Shown here: in pieces, positions 6,248-7,219 of the stretch
Position numbering within the stretch: the stretch's first letter is position 1
Layout of the letters: each line of letters opens with the position of its first letter
Assembly (NCBI GenBank): GCA_964428935.1
Contig: CAYSAG010000270.1
Coordinates: 1-7,219 of the forward strand
Length of the DNA: 7,219 nt
Direction of reading: 5' to 3'
Source: JAADHY01 sp964428935
GTDB taxonomy: Bacteria; Planctomycetota; Planctomycetia; Planctomycetales; Planctomycetaceae
Position numbers and translations under genes: made by a program
The notes under the pieces: model-generated
Database searches by the model: none
What the model was told of the DNA's origin: nothing
Seen by the model: only the letters and a program-made list of their open reading frames with translations

Positions 6248-7219
6248 ATGTCGGAGGGGGAACTGAAACGCGACGACCTGGCCACGGCGTACCTGGACCA
6301 ATTGCCGTTTGAGCCCTACCCGGTGCAGGAAGAGGCCCTGCTGGCTTGGTTCAGCACCGACGAGGGCGTGTTGGTGTGCGCCCCCACGGGAATGGGAAAG
6401 ACGTTGATTGCCGAGGCCGCCGCGTTCGAAGCTCTTCACACCCGCCAAGTCTGCTACTACACCACTCCGCTGATTGCTCTGACCGAGCAGAAGTTTCGCG
6501 AGCTGCAGGAGTCGGCTCTGCGCTGGGGCTTCCACCCCGACGACGTGGGGTTGGTCACCGGCAACCGACGCGTCAACCCGAACGCTCGCGTGCTGGTTGT
6601 CGTCGCCGAAATTCTCTTGAACCGGCTGCTCAACCCGGAAATCTTCGACTTCAGTCAGGTCGCGTCGGTGGTCATGGACGAATTCCACAGCTTCGCCGAC
6701 CCCGAACGCGGCATTGTGTGGGAGCTGTCGCTGGCTTTGCTGCCCAAGCACGTCCGGCTGCTTTTGTTGTCGGCCACGGTCGGGAACGCCGCCGAATTCC
6801 TGGTCTGGCTGAAAAACGCTCACGGCCGCCGGCTCGAACTGGTGCAAAGCAGCGAGCGGCGAGTTCCTCTGACCTTTGAATGGGTCGGTGACCGGCTCTT
6901 GCCCGAGCAGCTGGAACTGATGGCTCAGGGCGACGAGCAAACCCGTAAGACGCCCGCCCTGGTCTTCTGCTTCAACCGGAACGAGTGCTGGGACGTGGCC
7001 GAAACCCTGAAAGGCCGCAACCTGGTCACGCCCGAAGCCAAGAAGCGGCTGGAAAAAGAGCTGGCCAAGTACGACTGGTCGAAGGGAGCCGGTCCCAAGT
7101 TGAAACGGTTGCTCCAACGCGGTGTCGGCGTCCACCACGCCGGACTGCTGCCCAAGTACCGGCGCATTGTCGAGGAGCTGTTTCAGCGGAAACTGCTGCA
7201 GGTGTGTGTCTGCACCGAG
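6248..7219 (+). CDS. Ski2-like superfamily 2 DExH helicase, N-terminal 324 residues (runs off the right edge)
   Basis: This is an ATP-dependent nucleic-acid helicase of superfamily 2; the frame stays open to the last base. Visible motifs are an upstream PYPVQ with Q27 (Q-motif-like), Walker A APTGMGKT (45-52), motif Ia-like TTPLIALTEQK, motif II DEFH (144-147), and motif III SAT (175-177). The second RecA domain starts with ALVFCFNRNEC (237-247), then GVHHAGLLPKYRRIVEELF (294-312) and the start of motif V (CVCTE) at the edge. DEFHSFADPERGIVWE and the HHAGLLP block resemble the Ski2/Mtr4 group, which mostly unwinds RNA, but the substrate here is unknown and a DNA role is equally possible. The missing part should hold motifs V and VI and any C-terminal domains. 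The ATG at 6248 follows an in-frame TGA at 6236-6238 and an AAAGGG-like ribosome site, so the start is secure. It lies 65 nt after nfnB on the same strand and may be co-transcribed. The helicase class is confident; the subfamily is less so. Confidence 0.9.
   Translation, partial: MSEGELKRDDLATAYLDQLPFEPYPVQEEALLAWFSTDEGVLVCAPTGMGKTLIAEAAAFEALHTRQVCYYTTPLIALTEQKFRELQESALRWGFHPDDVGLVTGNRRVNPNARVLVVVAEILLNRLLNPEIFDFSQVASVVMDEFHSFADPERGIVWELSLALLPKHVRLLLLSATVGNAAEFLVWLKNAHGRRLELVQSSERRVPLTFEWVGDRLLPEQLELMAQGDEQTRKTPALVFCFNRNECWDVAETLKGRNLVTPEAKKRLEKELAKYDWSKGAGPKLKRLLQRGVGVHHAGLLPKYRRIVEELFQRKLLQVCVCTE

Noticed and set aside
5981..7138. Reverse-strand open frame of 385 residues opposite nfnB and the helicase
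   Set aside because: It spans the antisense of two real genes and the gap between them, and its translation shows no family motif.

Overview
The window looks like a chromosomal segment of a GC-rich bacterium, most likely a member of the Planctomycetota. This rests on the character of the encoded GroEL N-terminus and GroES, on unusually long GC-rich spacers, and on a mix of housekeeping and orphan genes. The phylum call comes from recalled family resemblance, not a search, and could be wrong at class level. No rRNA, tRNA, CRISPR array, insertion sequence or phage gene was seen.

Layout. The left end (1-1407) is a leftward chaperonin operon, groES then groEL; groEL runs off the left edge after 309 residues. 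A gene-poor spacer of about 950 bp (1408-2363) separates it from the rightward genes. This spacer holds a perfect 8-bp inverted repeat on the groES side and a good sigma-70-like promoter facing right. Next comes a rightward orphan tetratricopeptide-repeat (TPR) protein gene (2364-3152), followed by a second spacer (3153-3623) with a weak terminator candidate and another sigma-70-like promoter.

That promoter leads into a two-gene rightward unit (3624-6182). It encodes the small and large subunits of an NfnAB/SudBA-type flavoprotein, a NAD(P)H:ferredoxin oxidoreductase with FAD and Fe-S clusters, related to the beta subunit of glutamate synthase. A Ski2-like superfamily 2 helicase gene starts 65 nt further on (6248) and leaves the right edge after 324 codons.

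How the genes work together. GroES/GroEL form the folding chamber. The two flavoprotein subunits form one enzyme that balances NADH, NADPH and reduced ferredoxin pools. The TPR protein and the helicase have no visible functional link to their neighbours. No dramatic new system is evident. The points most worth a second look are the non-cysteine cluster ligands and the C-terminal extension in the Nfn-like enzyme, the palindrome upstream of groES in the apparent absence of CIRCE, and the long leader in front of the TPR gene.
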